Assembly (NCBI RefSeq): GCF_030056575.1
Contig: NZ_JASHHX010000018.1
Location: forward strand, 18,337 to 82,336
DNA from: Rhodoblastus sp. 17X3
GTDB lineage: Bacteria > Pseudomonadota > Alphaproteobacteria > Rhizobiales > Beijerinckiaceae
Length of the DNA stretch: 64,000 bases
Direction of reading: 5' to 3'
In this document: positions 40,932 to 50,600 of the stretch, piece by piece
How the letters are laid out: every line of letters starts with the position of its first letter
Position numbering within the stretch: position 1 is the stretch's first letter
Made by a program: the position numbers and the translations under genes
The notes under the pieces: model-generated
What the model was told of the DNA's origin: nothing
The model's database searches: none
Seen by the model: only the letters and a program-made list of their open reading frames with translations

Positions 40932-42077
40932 ATGTCGAATTCCCCATCCGCCGAGCCGGACTTTTCCATTGAGCGAAACGGCGCGGATATCCGCATCGCG
41001 CTGCGCGGCGCCTGGACCATCGCCGGTTCGCGCGCGCTGGAAAAGGCGGCGGAGGCGCTGGGCGCGGCGGGCAAGGGCGCGGCGAGCGTCGCCATCGATT
41101 TCTCGGGCGTGGGACGGGTCGACACCGCCGGCGCCTGGCTGATCGACAAGGCGCGCGCCCAGATCGCGGCGGCGGGTTCGGCCACGGAATATCAAAGCCT
41201 CGACGCCGACCAGACCATCCTGCTGCGCGAGGCGGCTTTTTGCGAGCCGGAGCCGGCGCGCGCGCGCCGGGTCAACATCCTGCTGCATATCCTCACCCAG
41301 CTTGGCGGCTGGAGCGTGATGATCGGCGGCAATGTCCTGACGGGCGTGGCCTTCCTGGGCGAGCTGGCCATGGCCACGCTGCGGGTCACGCTCAATCCGG
41401 CGCAAATGCGGCCGACGTCGATGGTGTTCCATATGGAGCACTTCGCCTTGCGCGCGGTGCCGATCATCGTGACGATCAATTTCCTGGTCGGCTGCATCGT
41501 CACGCAGCAGAGCATTTTCCAGCTCCGGCGCTTCGGCGCCTCGACCTACGCCATCGACCTGATCGGCGTGCTCGTCCTCCGCGAACTCGGCGTACTGCTC
41601 ACCTCAATCATGATCGCCGGCCGTTCGGGCTCGGCCATCACGGCCGAACTCGGCTCAATGAAGATGCGCGAGGAAATCGACGCGCTTCGCGTCATGGGCA
41701 TGGCGCCCATGGACGTGCTGGTGCTGCCGCGCATCATGGCGCTGGTGTTTTCCTTGCCGTTGCTGACCTTCGTCGGCGATATCGCGGCGCTGGGCGGCGG
41801 GATGCTCACGGCCTATCTCTATGACGGAATCAGCGCCGAATCCTTTCTCGTGCGCCTGCAGGACGCCATCGGCCTCAACACGTTCCTTGTCGGACTCATC
41901 AAATCGCCCTTCATGGCGCTGGTGATCGGCATGATCGCCTGTATCGAGGGCTTCCGCGTCAAAGGCTCCGCGGAATCGCTCGGGCGGCAAGTCACCGTCG
42001 CCGTGGTAAACGCCATATTCATGGTTATCTTCGTCGACGGCCTGTTCGCGATCTTCTTCGCGGGCGTGCACTATTGA
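40932..42077 (+). CDS. mlaE: Phospholipid ABC transporter permease MlaE with N-terminal STAS domain
   Basis: The 381-residue protein has a cytoplasmic STAS domain (about 1-105; VAIDFSGVGRVDTAGAWLID) fused to an MlaE permease domain (about 125-381) with about five membrane segments. Family motifs in the permease are LVGCIVTQQSIFQLRRFGAS, ITAELGSMKMREEIDALRVM and SPFMALVIGMIACIEGF. The fusion stands in for the separate MlaB subunit of E. coli. It forms the membrane part of a lipid transporter with MlaF and MlaD, encoded immediately downstream. It likely maintains outer-membrane lipid asymmetry. Confidence 0.93.
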   Translation: MSNSPSAEPDFSIERNGADIRIALRGAWTIAGSRALEKAAEALGAAGKGAASVAIDFSGVGRVDTAGAWLIDKARAQIAAAGSATEYQSLDADQTILLREAAFCEPEPARARRVNILLHILTQLGGWSVMIGGNVLTGVAFLGELAMATLRVTLNPAQMRPTSMVFHMEHFALRAVPIIVTINFLVGCIVTQQSIFQLRRFGASTYAIDLIGVLVLRELGVLLTSIMIAGRSGSAITAELGSMKMREEIDALRVMGMAPMDVLVLPRIMALVFSLPLLTFVGDIAALGGGMLTAYLYDGISAESFLVRLQDAIGLNTFLVGLIKSPFMALVIGMIACIEGFRVKGSAESLGRQVTVAVVNAIFMVIFVDGLFAIFFAGVHY

Positions 42078-42085
42078 GAGGCGCG

Positions 42086-42904
42086 ATGGAGTCCGCTGGG
42101 AAAACGCCTATCATCCGGGTGCGCGGACTGTGCGTGAGCTTCGGGACCAAGGCCATTCTCAAGGGCCTCGATCTGGACGTTCAGCCCGGAGAGGTCACCG
42201 GCTTCGTCGGCGGCTCCGGCCAGGGCAAGTCGGTCCTCACTCGCACCATACTTGGCCTTGTCAAGAAGCAGGAGGGCGAGATCGAGGTCTTTGGCGAGAA
42301 TATCGACCGCCTCTCGCCGCTCGAACATCGCACGCTGGAGCGGCGCTGGGGCGTGATGTTCCAGGGCGGCGCGCTGTTTTCGGGCCTGACCGTCAAGCAG
42401 AACATTCAGGCGCCGATGCGCGAATATCTCTCGCTCAGCCAGGGCGTGATGGACGAACTGGCGATGTTGAAGATCAAGCTGGTCGGGCTTCAGGCGGACG
42501 CCGCGGACAAGTTTCCCTCCGAGCTTTCCGGCGGCATGGTCAAGCGCGCCGCGCTCGCCCGCGCGCTGGCGCTCGATCCCGAACTCGTTTTCCTCGACGA
42601 GCCGACCTCGGGCCTCGATCCGATCGGCGCGGCGGACTTCGACGAGTTGATCGCGACCTTGCGCAAGACTTTAGGCCTCACCGTATTCATGGTGACGCAT
42701 GATCTCGACTCGCTCTACTCGATATGCGACACAATTGCCGCGCTCGCGGATGGTAAGGTTATTGCAGCGGGGCCGCTTTCGACCATGCTGGCTTCCGATC
42801 ATCCTTGGCTGCGCGCCTATTTCCACGGGCGGCGCTCGCGCGCGATCGTGAAGCCGGATTTCGATTTCGCCGGATTGGGCGCGCCGGAAACGGCGCAATC
42901 ATGA
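42086..42904 (+). CDS. mlaF: Phospholipid ABC transporter ATPase MlaF
   Basis: The ATG at 42086, preceded by GAGAGG, is preferred; a TTG at 42074 would overlap the mlaE stop. The 272-residue ABC ATPase has Walker A GGSGQGKSV, Q-loop VMFQGGALFSGL, signature LSGGMVKRAALARAL, Walker B LVFLDEPTSGLDP, and a switch His in VMVTHDLDSL. It powers the MlaE permease. It lies 8 bases after mlaE and 57 bases before mlaD, in one operon. Confidence 0.94.
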   Translation: MESAGKTPIIRVRGLCVSFGTKAILKGLDLDVQPGEVTGFVGGSGQGKSVLTRTILGLVKKQEGEIEVFGENIDRLSPLEHRTLERRWGVMFQGGALFSGLTVKQNIQAPMREYLSLSQGVMDELAMLKIKLVGLQADAADKFPSELSGGMVKRAALARALALDPELVFLDEPTSGLDPIGAADFDELIATLRKTLGLTVFMVTHDLDSLYSICDTIAALADGKVIAAGPLSTMLASDHPWLRAYFHGRRSRAIVKPDFDFAGLGAPETAQS

Positions 42905-42961
42905 CCCGATCTGCTGTTATCCGCGCCGCGTTCGACGCGCGGCGCTAGAAGGAGACGAAGG

Positions 42962-43858
42962 ATGGAGACGCGCGCCAATTATGCGCTGATCGGCCTGTTC
43001 ACCCTGGCAGTGATTCTCGGCGTGTTCGGCTTCATCTACTGGTTCAAGACATTCGGCCAGCAGACGGTCCGGACAAGCTATGTCGTTCATTTCAACGGCT
43101 CGGTGTCGGGCCTGCTCAACGGCGCGAATGTGCTGTTCAACGGCCTGAAGGTCGGCGAAGTCACGGAACTGGGCCTCATCCCCGAGGATCCAAACCGGGT
43201 TTTCGCGCGCATTTCCGTCGATTCCCGCGCGCCGATCAAGACTGACACCTCCGCCGCGCTCGAATTCGGCGGCTTGACTGGGGTGGCCTCGGTCGCCTTG
43301 ACCGGCGGCAGCGCGGGGGCGGAACGCCTGCCGGCGAGCGGCGTGATCAACGCTGCGCCTTCCCAGTTGCAGAACCTCATGCAGATGGCGACGAGGCTCG
43401 GCACGAAAGCCGACGAGGTGCTGGGCAATGTCAACAAGCTGCTCAACGAAACCGGGCCGGGACTGAAGGCCTCTGTCACCAATATTCAGGACCTGACGGG
43501 CGTTCTGGCCGACAAGAACGGCAATTTCCTTCAGGCCCTGAACAGCGTCGAGCCCGGCAAGCTCCGCAACATCATCGCCAACGCCGACCAGGCCATGGCC
43601 AAGGTCAACAATTTGCTCGGCGACGGCGCGGGCAAAACGATGATCGCCGATATTTCGGAGGCCGCGCGCTCGATCCGGAAGCTGGCCGACAATCTCACGC
43701 GCTTCTCCAATACTGGCCTGCGGCAATATGAGGGTCTGGCGGTGGATGGCAGGAAGACGCTTCAGAACGTCGACCGCGCGGTCAAGCAGATCGAGAGCAA
43801 CCCGCAAAGCATTATTTTCGGGCCGAAGCCCGCTTTGCCTGATTATAATGGCCGGTGA
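42962..43858 (+). CDS. mlaD: MCE-domain lipid-binding subunit MlaD
   Basis: The 298-residue protein has one N-terminal membrane anchor (about 8-30; NYALIGLFTLAVILGVFGFI). One MCE domain follows (about 38-115; NGLKVGEVTELGLIPEDPNR), then a helical tail (about 130-285). At 298 residues it is longer than E. coli MlaD (183) because of the tail, which resembles longer alphaproteobacterial MCE proteins. MCE rings bind and pass lipids across the periplasm. It overlaps the 5' leader of the following lipoprotein gene. Confidence 0.92.
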   Translation: METRANYALIGLFTLAVILGVFGFIYWFKTFGQQTVRTSYVVHFNGSVSGLLNGANVLFNGLKVGEVTELGLIPEDPNRVFARISVDSRAPIKTDTSAALEFGGLTGVASVALTGGSAGAERLPASGVINAAPSQLQNLMQMATRLGTKADEVLGNVNKLLNETGPGLKASVTNIQDLTGVLADKNGNFLQALNSVEPGKLRNIIANADQAMAKVNNLLGDGAGKTMIADISEAARSIRKLADNLTRFSNTGLRQYEGLAVDGRKTLQNVDRAVKQIESNPQSIIFGPKPALPDYNGR

Positions 43859-43971
43859 ATCGCCGGAATGAACGCCGCTCTGAAAGGCGTCTTGCCATTT
43901 GTCGGCGGCTCTGCTTTTGCATTGCAGCGAGCTTGTCGTTTGAGCGAAGGAATACGGGCGGCGTGACCATC

Positions 43972-44568
43972 ATGCGCGGAACCAGCCGGCCTCGAAAGAA
44001 GCCGACCTCCCTGATCGTGGGCGCCGTCGCGCTCGCGCTGGGCCTTTGCGGTTGCGCGAGCCTTGCGCCACAGCCGCAAAGCTTCGACCTGTATCCAGCC
44101 CAGGCGAGAGCCCGGGCCTCCAGCGGCAGGATTTACGTCGCCACGCCGTCCGCCGTTCCGCCGCTCGATGGCGACCTGATCGTGGTGCGCGGGCCCGATG
44201 GCAGCTTGAGCCGGGTTCCCGGCGCGCGCTGGGTGGACCATCTTCCCGCGTTGCTGCAAAGCCGGCTCGCGCAGACTTTCGAAAACGCCGGTCTCATCCG
44301 TCAGGTCACTTTGTCGGGCGAGGGCGCCGAATTTAACCTGGGGATTGAGATCCGGCGTTTCGATATCGATTCCGCGACCCGGACCGCCCATGTGGAACTG
44401 ACCGCGCGGCTGGCGCGAGCGGGCGGCCAGGTCGTCGCCGCGAAGGTCTTTTCCGCCACGGAGCCGGTCGCCGACATCGCCGGCGCTGCGTCCGCGCATG
44501 CGCTCGATGGAGCCATGGGAATCGTTCTCGCACAGATCGTCGGCTGGGCCGCCGTCTCGGCAAGATAG
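43972..44568 (+). CDS. ABC transport auxiliary lipoprotein of the Mla-type operon
   Basis: The start was set at the ATG at 43972, with a GTG at 43963 as alternative. It gives 198 residues with a lipoprotein signal (TSLIVGAVALALGLCGCAS, lipobox LCGC). The rest matches the general layout of ABC auxiliary lipoproteins (PqiC-like, ABC_trans_aux): RIYVATP near the N-terminus, WVDHLPALLQSRLAQTFENA and a central beta-rich domain with FNLGIEIRRFDID. It probably couples the MCE protein to the outer membrane. It takes the place where E. coli has MlaC. A strong terminator follows. Confidence 0.85.
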   Translation: MRGTSRPRKKPTSLIVGAVALALGLCGCASLAPQPQSFDLYPAQARARASSGRIYVATPSAVPPLDGDLIVVRGPDGSLSRVPGARWVDHLPALLQSRLAQTFENAGLIRQVTLSGEGAEFNLGIEIRRFDIDSATRTAHVELTARLARAGGQVVAAKVFSATEPVADIAGAASAHALDGAMGIVLAQIVGWAAVSAR

Positions 44569-44606
44569 GCGTCGTTCGACGCCAGCCCCGCGACGCCAAA
44601 TAAAAA

Positions 44607-44634
44607 ACGCCCGGATCGCTCCGGGCGTTTTTTT
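44607..44634. terminator. Bidirectional rho-independent terminator between mla operon and GPR-like gene
   Basis: ACGCCCGGA (44607-44615) pairs with TCCGGGCGT (44620-44628) over a TCGC loop. An A-run precedes it and seven T residues follow, so it can terminate transcripts in both directions. It lies 38 bases after the lipoprotein stop and 20 bases before the end of the convergent giant gene. Confidence 0.93.
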
Positions 44635-44654
44635 GTTTCGGCGCCGTTGACGCC

Positions 44655-47600
44655 TCACCCGAGGCGGCCCGAGGCGTGCGCGAGCAGGCTGTAAACCTTG
44701 CCGGTCTCTGACGCGAGATAAGACCGGGTCAGCAGACCGTCGCGGTCGTCGCGGCTGACTTCGCCGAGCAGGCGCTCGAATTCCTGCAGGTAGCGGTCGA
44801 CGGTCAGGCGGAAGTCATTGTCTTCCGCATAACGCTGGCGCACGTCCTCAAAGGTCTTCTGGCCCTGCGCGGTGTATAGGCGACGGCTGAAGGCCGTGCG
44901 GTCGCCGCGCCGGAAGCGGTCCCAGGCGGTGATCAGCGCATTCTCATCCACGACCCGGGCGATTTCCGCCGAGAGGCTGTCGAGCGATTCGCCCGGCGCG
45001 GCGGCGCTGCGGCTCGGCGCCGGCTCATCGACGGAAGCCCGCGCGAGGAGGTCGCTCATCCAACCGCCGCGCTGCTCCTTCGTCCGCGCCGGAGCGGGGG
45101 CGGGCGCCGGAGTCGCGACAGGGGCCGTGGGACGGGGCGCCGGGGGCCGCAGATCGAAGCGCGGCGTCTCGCGCGCGGGCTCGTTCCAGCTTTCGCGACG
45201 CGGGGCAGGCTCGCGTTGCGGGGCCGGCGCCTGGGCGCGCGGCTCGACGCGCGCGGGCGGCTCGTGGCGGACCACCTCCTGCCGGACAGGCTCCGCAGGC
45301 TCGGCGACGTCATAGGCGCGGCCGGACCTCGTGACCAGTTCGGTCAGTTCGTTCAGCGCCTTCATCTGGTCGGCGACGACGCGACGCATCGCGGCGGCCT
45401 GTTCACCGGTTTCGCGGGGCAGATCCACCGCGCCGCGGCGCAATTCCTGACGGGTCGCCTCCAGCTCGCGCTGGATTTCGCTCGTCATGGCGCGCAGCTC
45501 CTGCGAAACGCCCTTGTAGCGTTCGGAACTGTGCTGGAACAGCTCGTTCATCTGGGCGAGCGTCTGCTCATAGGCGGCGGTCAGTTCCGCGACGGTCCGC
45601 TCGCGCTCGCGCGCCGCGCTCTGGCGCAGCTCGTCGTGCTGGCTGGTGAGAACGCCGGCGGTGGACGAGGCGGCGTCGGACAGGAAGGCGCCGACCTCGC
45701 GCGCCCGGTCCTCGGCCTGCGCCAAAGTCCGCGCGATGGTCCCGGAGAAGGCTTCGAGACGCGCCTCATATTCGGACTGCCGGCGCTGGGCTTCTTCATA
45801 CAGGGCCTGGAGGCCATGCAGGCGGGCTTCGAGCCCGGCGTCGACGTCTTCCTGGCTCTTGGCGAGTTCGGCGAGCCGCAGCTGAACGGATTCTTCGATC
45901 AGGTTCTGGCTCCGCGCCATTTCCTGCATGCGGGCGCTGAAGACCCGGTCGATCTGGGCGCCGACAGCCGACATTTCGCGCAGCGACGCCTGGAGGGTCT
46001 GGGTCTGCTCCTGGACGGCCCGGGCGGATTCGGCGACGCCTTCGCCGGTCTGCCGGGCGACGGCGTCGAGACGGTCCACTTCGCCATGCAGCGTCTCGAC
46101 CGACCCGCCGAGGGCGTCGATCTTCGGCGCCAGCGCTGTTTCGACGCGCTGCAAGCCGGATTCCGCATTGTCGATGGTCGCGAGCAGGGCGCGATGGGTC
46201 TCGGTCATGTTCGCGATCAGGCCGCCGACGTCCTGCTTCATCCGGCGATTGGCTTCATCCAGCACGCCGCTCATTTCGGCCTGCCGCTGGCCCAGCGTCT
46301 CGATCAGATCGTTGGAGCGTCCGGCCAGCGCGCCGACAGCGCTCTCGCTGAAGGCCACGATCTGCGAAACGACCTCGCCGCCGCGCGCCGTGAGCAGATC
46401 CACCAGCTTCAGGCCGCGCGCATCGTACCACTCGTGCAGTTCCGTGGTGCGAAGCCGCAATTCGTCGGACAGGGCGCGTCCGCGGCCATCGACGGTCTGC
46501 TCGATCTCGCCGATGCGGCGGTCCAGTTCCGTGCCGACCTCGCCGAGGCGCGCAACGACCTTCTGCTCGAACTGGTCGATATGGCCGCCGAGGTTCGCCG
46601 TGATTTCACTGGCGCGGCTTCCGAGAGTTGCGTCGATGCGTTCGGCCTTGGCCGAAAGCTCTTCCGTGACCGCATTGGAGCGGAGCAGGATGATCTCGTC
46701 GATCTCGCGGGCCTTGCCCGAGATCTCCTCGCCGAATTCGCCGAGGCGGGCGATGACGTTCTTTTCGAAGAACGCGACATGGCCGCCGAGATTGGCGGTG
46801 ATTTGATCGGCGCGGCCGCCGAGCGAGGCGTCGATTTCCGCCGCCTTGGCGGCGATTCCCTCGCCAACCTCGCCGAGGCGGGCGACGATATTCTTTTCGA
46901 AGAACTCGATGTGGCCGCCGAGATTGGCGGCGATGTCGTCGGCGCGGCCGCCCAGCGTCGCGTCGATTTCCGCCGCCTTGGCGGAGATTTCCTCGCCGAC
47001 TTCGCCAAGGCGGGCGACGACGTTCTTCTCGAAGAAGTCGATATGGCCGCCAAGACTGGCAGCGATTTCATCGGCGCGGCCGCCGAGCGTCGCGTCGATC
47101 TCCGCAGCCTTGGCGGAGAGCTCCTCGGTGAGCGCGGTGGAGCGGGCGAGAATGATTTCGTCCAGTTCGCGCGCCTTGGAGTCGAGCGCCCTTCCGACTT
47201 CGCGGCCGCCTTCGCCGAGCACCTTGGCGATGTCGATGGCGCGTCCAGCCAGGGCGTCGTTGAGCTGCCGCGAACGGGCGCCAAGGCTGGTTTCGGCCTT
47301 GACGATGAGATCGTCCATGATGCGGACGACGTCCTCGGTCTTGTCCGTCGTGCGGTTCTCGAACTTGTCGAGCTGCTGCTGCAACAGCCCGGCGGTCTCC
47401 TCGGCGCGGCGGCCGAGGCGCGATTCGAGCTGGGCGCCGTGGATATTGATCGCCATTTCGATCCCGGCGAGGCGGGACGCGATGGCGGCGGAGAGCGTTT
47501 CGGACTGTTCGCCGATCCGCGCCGTGGCCGCGCCGCCGGCCTCTTCGATGGTTTTGTCGAAGGAGCCGAGCGTCTCCTCGAGCATGGCGCGCAGGCTTTC

Positions 47601-50600
47601 GGTCTGGGCCTTGATATGCTCGGCGGAGCCTTCGCCGCCCGAGCGCATGAGTTGGTCGAGCGCAGCGAATTGCGCCACGAAATCGGCCTTGAGGCGCTCG
47701 GCGTGGTCGGTGAGGCGCGTCTGCGTGTCGGCGACGCCAGAGGCCATGCGGGCCTCGAAACTCTCGAGATGCGACGCGATTTCCTGCGACATCCGGCTGG
47801 CGTGGTGGCCGAGGCTGCCGGAAGCCTCCTCGCCGCCGCGCAGAAGGACCTGCTCGAAGGCGTCCAGACGCTCGGCAAGGGTTTCTGCCACGCGATCGCC
47901 GTGCATGCCGATCGCCGCCACGGCCTCGGCCGCGACCTGGGCGAAGCCCTTCTGGGTGTCGGCGACGCGGCGCGCAATGGATTCGGCGGTCTGGCTGGCG
48001 GTGGCGGCGAAATTCCGGTCGACGGTCGCCGTCTGGGCCAGCAAGGCGTTGAGCGTGGAGTCGGCGGCGGCCTGGAACCGCGCCTGCGTGTCCGCGACAT
48101 TCTGGCTCAGCGTCTCGCCGACCGCATGGCTGACGTCGGCGAGGGCCTCGCGCAGGGCCTGGGTCCGCTCCTCGGCAAGTTTCGTCGCGTTCGCCGAAAC
48201 CTGAGAGAAGTGATCCTGGAAGGATTCGGCGTGATGGGTGAGGGCCGCGAGTTGGCTCTCGGTGGCGGAGGCGACGCCTTTCTCCAGCCGTTCGCTTTGC
48301 GCGGCCACGGCGTCGATGGCTTTCTGCGCGCTTTGCTCGACGCGCTGCTCGAAGGCTTCGGTCTGGTTGGCCAAGGCCGCGAGCGGCATTTCGGTGGCGG
48401 CGGCGACGCTCTTTTCCAGACGTTCGGTATGGGCCGCGAGGGCCTCGACCGTCTGCAAGGCCGTCTCGCCGAAGCGCTGTTCGAAGGCCTCGGTGTGGCT
48501 GAGGAGCGCGGCCAGCGGGACGTCAGTGGCGGCGGCGACGCTGGTTTCCAGCCGCTCGGTATGGGCGGCGAGGGCCTCGACGGTGTGCTGGGCGGCTTCG
48601 CCAAAGCGCTGTTCGAACGCCTCGGTGTGGCTAAGCAGCGCGGCGAGCGGAACCTCGGTCGCGGCGGCGACGCTCTTTTCGAACTGTTCGGTATGAGCGG
48701 CGAGCGCCTCGACAGTATGTTGAGCGGCTTCGCCAAAACGCTGTTCGAAGGCCTCGGTATGACTGAGCAGCGCGGCCAGCGGGGTCTCGGTCGCGGCAAT
48801 GACGCTCTTTTCGAGCTGTTCCGAATGAGCCGCGAGGGCCTCGACGGCATGCTGTGCGGCTTCGCCGAAGCGTTGCTCGAAGGCTTCGGTGTGGCTGAGC
48901 AGCGCGGCCAGTGGGGTCTCGGTCGCGGCGGCGACGCTCTGCTCCAGCCGCTCGGTATGGGCCGCGAGGGCTTCGACGGTCTGCAGCGCGGCTTCGCCGA
49001 AGCGCTGTTCGAACGCCTCGGTGTGGCCGAGGAGGGCGGCGAGCGGAGTTTCGGTGGCGGCGGCGACGCTCTTTTCCAGCCGCTCGGCTTGCTCGGCGAG
49101 GGCTTCGACGGTGTGCTGCGTGGCTTCGCCGAAGCGCTGTTCGAACGCCTCGGTGTGGCTGACGAGCGCGGCGAGGGGCGCTTCTGTCGCCGTCACAACG
49201 CTGTGGTCGAGACGCTCGACCTGCGAAGCAATGGCGTCGAGCGCATGCTGGGTCGAGCCCGCCAGACGCTGTTCGAGGTCGTCCGTATGGCCGAGGAGGG
49301 CCGCGAGATGGGTCTCGGTTGCGGCGATGACGCCGCGTTCAAGCCGCTCGCTGTGCGCGACGATGGCGTCACGCGCCTCGCGGGCGGTCTCGCCGAAGCG
49401 CACCTCGAAGCTTTCGGTATGGCCGACCAGCCCCGAAAGCTGGTCCTGCGTTGCGGCGGCGACGGCATGCTCGAGACGCTCGCCCTGTGCGGCGATGGCT
49501 TCGATGGTGGTCTGCGCCGTCTGCGCGAATTGCTCCTGGAAGGCGTCCGAATGGCCGTTCAGGGCCGCAAGCGTTTCCTGCGTCGTCATGCCGACAGTCT
49601 TTTCCAGCCGGTCGACATTCTGGTTCAGGGCCGTCTCGATGCGGATGGACTGCGATTCCAGCCGCTCGATGGCCGAGCCAGCGAGGGTTTCGAACTGCTG
49701 TTGCAGGTTGTCGGTCTTTTCGCCGATCGCGGCGAGCGTGCCGCGCGTCGCCTGGTCGACGGTGTCGCGCAGGTCGATCGTGTGGCCGCCGATGGCCTCG
49801 ATGGCCTCGCTCGCGACGCGGGCGAATTGCTCGTTGAAGGCCTCGGTATGGCCGGCGAAGGCGACGAGGGTCTCGTTGGCGGCCTGACCGAAGCTTTCGC
49901 GCAGGGTCTCCGCCTGGCCCGCGACGTCTTCCGCGGTCTTGGCGCTGACATGGGCGTAAGCCTCGCCGATGGCCGAGACATTGGCGCCGAAGTCGTCGAT
50001 GGTCCGCTGCGCGGTCTCACCGACATGGAGGCGGAACGCTTCCGCCCTGGCGGTAAGTTCCTCGATCGCCGCTGAGGCCGCGGCGGAGAATTCTTCGGCC
50101 GAACGATGACGGTGGGTCTGGAGCGTATGCGAGAAGGTCTCGCCCAGCGAGCCGAACAAGGCTTCCGCTTCGGCTGTCTGTTCGCTCAGCTTTTCGCGCA
50201 ATTGCGCGCCGGTCGCGGTGAGGGACTGCTGGAAGGCCGGTCCCTGGACAGCGACGAGATCGTGCAGGCGCTCGGCATGGTCCGCAAGCCGGGCGGCGAG
50301 TTCGTCGGAGCGCTGGCCGATGGTTTCTCCGAGCCGGGCGCCGGCCTCGCCGAGCGTCTGGGACAGAAGGTCCGAACGCATCTGGGTCTGTTCGAGGAAC
50401 GAAGCGGCGAAGCCGCGCAGATCGCCATCGAATTTTTCGGCCCGCTCTTCGATGACGCGCGAAGTCTGTTCGCTCGACTCGTTGAACCGCTCCAGCAGAT
50501 TTTGCGCGCGCTCTTCGAGTTGGCGCAGCAAGGCGTCGCCGGAATTGGAGAAGGTCTGCTCGACGACGCCGCCCTTGTCCTCGATCGACTTGGCAATGCG

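Noticed and set aside
48350..49406. CRISPR-like array
   Set aside because: The regular 132-base repeat is an in-frame coding repeat of a coiled-coil protein, with no spacers and no cas genes.
45216..50075. A 1619-residue open frame on the plus strand opposite the GPR-like gene
   Set aside because: It is the antisense image of the repetitive, GC-rich coiled-coil gene. It has no ribosome-binding site or domain, and its composition is dictated by the real gene.
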